Below, piece by piece: positions 63,004 through 64,000 of a DNA stretch of 64,000 nt. Numbering within the stretch: the first letter of the stretch is position 1; each line of letters opens with the position of its first letter. A program made the position numbers and the translations under genes. The notes under the pieces were generated by a model, which made no database searches, was not told where the DNA came from, and saw nothing but the letters and a program-made list of their open reading frames with translations. This stretch comes from Flavihumibacter sp. ZG627 (GTDB taxonomy: Bacteria; Bacteroidota; Bacteroidia; Chitinophagales; Chitinophagaceae), in contig NZ_JPHF01000004.1 of assembly GCF_000814325.1 (NCBI RefSeq), positions 310,001 to 374,000 on the forward strand, written 5' to 3'.

Positions 63004-63215
63004 GCGAATTTCTGCAATGGCAGAGAAAATTGATCCTGCTGATTGGTAAGGCGGAAAATATTGACCCGAATGCTATCAGGGTACCCGTTTCTATAGCCCC
63101 TTACCTTAAGTTAAAACTGGGTAACATGCTGATGTTTATAGTTGCCCATAACAAGAGGCATTGGTTGCAGATTGAAAATCTACTGGAAAGGTATCCGGCA
63201 CATCAATCCATATAA
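62967..63215 (+). pseudogene. Remnant of a DinB-fold (DUF664/YfiT-like) protein (C-terminus only)
   Basis: A second frame, open from 62967, reads FTQLNSENGLSEFLQWQRKLILLIGKAENIDPNAIRV, then PVSIAPYLKLKLGNMLMFIVAHNKRHWLQIENLLERYP and stops at 63213. The KLGxMxxFxVxHxxRHxxQ pattern is the final helix of DinB-fold (damage-inducible, metal-dependent) proteins. It has no start codon and is out of frame with the Crp-like fragment it joins. The 3' end overlaps rimM by about 13 bases. Confidence 0.6.
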
Positions 63216-63718
63216 ATATCCAATAGTCCATCCGGTATATCAAGTACCACTTCTTTCTTTTTCTGGTCAATCTTGAGGAGTGTATCCGGATGAACCGGAA
63301 TAAGAGCTTCCTTACCATTCAGATCGATCCGGCAGAGCACCTGGTGGGGTTGTTCAATGACTTCAAGTATCTCACCTATACTTTTCCCATCAGATATAAT
63401 ATGGAATCCAAGTAATGAAATTGGAGAAGATTTTGATGCATAGCGATGGAAATCTTCTTCCGGCAGCCAAGCTTCTTTCTGTGTAAGTTTCTGTGCAGCT
63501 TCACGGGTGAGCACACCATCCAATTTCAGATATATCTCCGATTCATTTTTCGCTTTTGCCTCAATTATGAAATAAGGCAGAAATTCCCCTTTTCGCAATT
63601 CCAGAAAAATGATCTCAAGCCCTTTGAGGGCCGTTTTTTTGCCAAGGGCATGCTTCAGTACAATTTCACCATGGATACCATGGGTTGCTACTATTTTACC
63701 GATATTATTATAGTGCAT
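63203..63718 (-). CDS. rimM: 16S rRNA processing protein RimM
   Basis: 171 residues. The N-terminal RimM domain begins YNNIGKIVATHGIHGEIVLKHAL, and the C-terminal PRC barrel contains PISLLGFHIISDGKSIGEILEVIEQPHQVLCRID and IPVHPDTLLKIDQKKKEVVLDIPDGLLD. It binds ribosomal protein S19 and helps mature the 30S head. It follows rpsP, but an intrinsic terminator-like hairpin ends only about 9 bases before its start codon, suggesting attenuated or read-through expression. Confidence 0.95.
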   Translation of the reverse strand: MHYNNIGKIVATHGIHGEIVLKHALGKKTALKGLEIIFLELRKGEFLPYFIIEAKAKNESEIYLKLDGVLTREAAQKLTQKEAWLPEEDFHRYASKSSPISLLGFHIISDGKSIGEILEVIEQPHQVLCRIDLNGKEALIPVHPDTLLKIDQKKKEVVLDIPDGLLDIYMD

Positions 63719-63726
63719 AAGATTTC

Positions 63727-63760
63727 ATAAAAAAGTCCCGATGCAGGCACCGGGACTTTT
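63727..63760 (-). terminator. Intrinsic terminator between rpsP and rimM
   Basis: A perfect 10-bp stem (AAAAGTCCCG with CGGGACTTTT) with a 10-base loop, followed on the minus strand by TT. The stem arm itself ends in TTTT, giving about six T in a row. It lies 21 bases after the rpsP stop. Confidence 0.8.
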
Positions 63761-63780
63761 ATTTAGAGCTTTTTTGTCAA

Positions 63781-64000
63781 TTACTCAGCAGCGCCGCCTT
63801 CCTGACGAGGTTGGGGTCTTCTGTTGGTAGTTGGATAACGGCGCACCTGGCGCTGTTGCCTATGCTCGTCGCTACGCTTCTTCAACTGAGCTTCGTGTTC
63901 TTTGTGCCATACTTCAAACTTCTGCATAGCTGTAACATCATCGAACAAGCCCAGTTTCACGCCACGCAGCAGGTGCTTAAGGTACAATACACCTTTGAAA
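63781..64000 (-). CDS. rpsP: 30S ribosomal protein S16, N-terminus outside window
   Basis: The C-terminal part of S16, open through the window edge. It reads FKGVLYLKHLLRGVKLGLFDD, the usual end of the S16 core, followed by a 45-residue basic extension rich in Gln, Arg and Lys (KRSDEHRQQRQVRRYPTTNRRPQ) that ends QEGGAAE. Bacteroidota S16 commonly carries such an extension. The first part of the protein is outside the window. It is followed by a terminator and then rimM. Confidence 0.88.
   Translation of the reverse strand, partial: FKGVLYLKHLLRGVKLGLFDDVTAMQKFEVWHKEHEAQLKKRSDEHRQQRQVRRYPTTNRRPQPRQEGGAAE

Overview
The window looks like a chromosomal segment of a Bacteroidota bacterium, most likely family Chitinophagaceae; no rRNA or marker-gene comparison was possible, so this rests on gene content. 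Supporting signs are a 14-gene complex I operon with a short NuoG, an exbB-exbD-exbD-tonB set, signal peptides ending in Ala-Gln or Ser-Gln, Bacteroidota-type -7 promoter elements (TAnnTTTG), a histidine kinase built on reg_prop/Y_Y_Y propellers, and FISUMP and DUF1080 proteins. I found no tRNA, rRNA, CRISPR array or intact mobile element.

Layout. 1-11.3 kb is accessory metabolism: a cut-off NTF2-like gene, a TonB-dependent receptor, DMT and TerC membrane proteins, an alpha/beta hydrolase, an SDR, a periplasmic formylglycine-generating enzyme, and a zinc alcohol dehydrogenase paired with a GH95 alpha-L-fucosidase. A decayed YdeI-like gene tail follows. 11.8-22.2 kb is all on the + strand: a propeller-type histidine kinase, its LuxR-type response regulator, then five exported proteins (NHL-type propeller, FISUMP, Hcp-like, lipocalin-like and a 730-residue unknown). 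This is the best candidate for an undescribed system. 22.2-28.0 kb, mostly on the - strand, holds mnmE, an iron-type alcohol dehydrogenase and the exbB-exbD-exbD-tonB energiser. 28.3-30.8 kb is a large secreted zinc metalloprotease.

30.9-45.6 kb is an orphan MacB-type permease and the complete nuoA-N operon (- strand). 45.8-48.6 kb holds a small membrane protein, a PstS-like binding protein and a TPR protein. 48.7-55.3 kb is translation and RNA modification (LMW phosphatase, hisS, rlmN, two pseudouridine synthases) with small secreted proteins between. 55.4-60.8 kb is - strand: a Tat-exported Gfo/Idh/MocA oxidoreductase with a DUF1080 protein (probably 3-keto-glycoside chemistry), an EEP-family protein, a lipoprotein with four His/Cys-rich repeats, and an amidohydrolase. 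60.9-64.0 kb has a 1-Cys peroxiredoxin, dinB, a scar fusing remnants of two genes, rimM, and rpsP cut by the window edge.

Non-coding structure. Spacers around the tonB and nuo regions contain short heptamer tandem repeats of two recurring units. Four genes (mnmE, LMW phosphatase, rlmN, dinB) have a -7 element only 3-5 bases before the start codon, suggesting leaderless transcripts. A 68-bp palindromic element lies between the convergent RluA-type and Gfo/Idh genes. Several intrinsic terminators mark operon ends.
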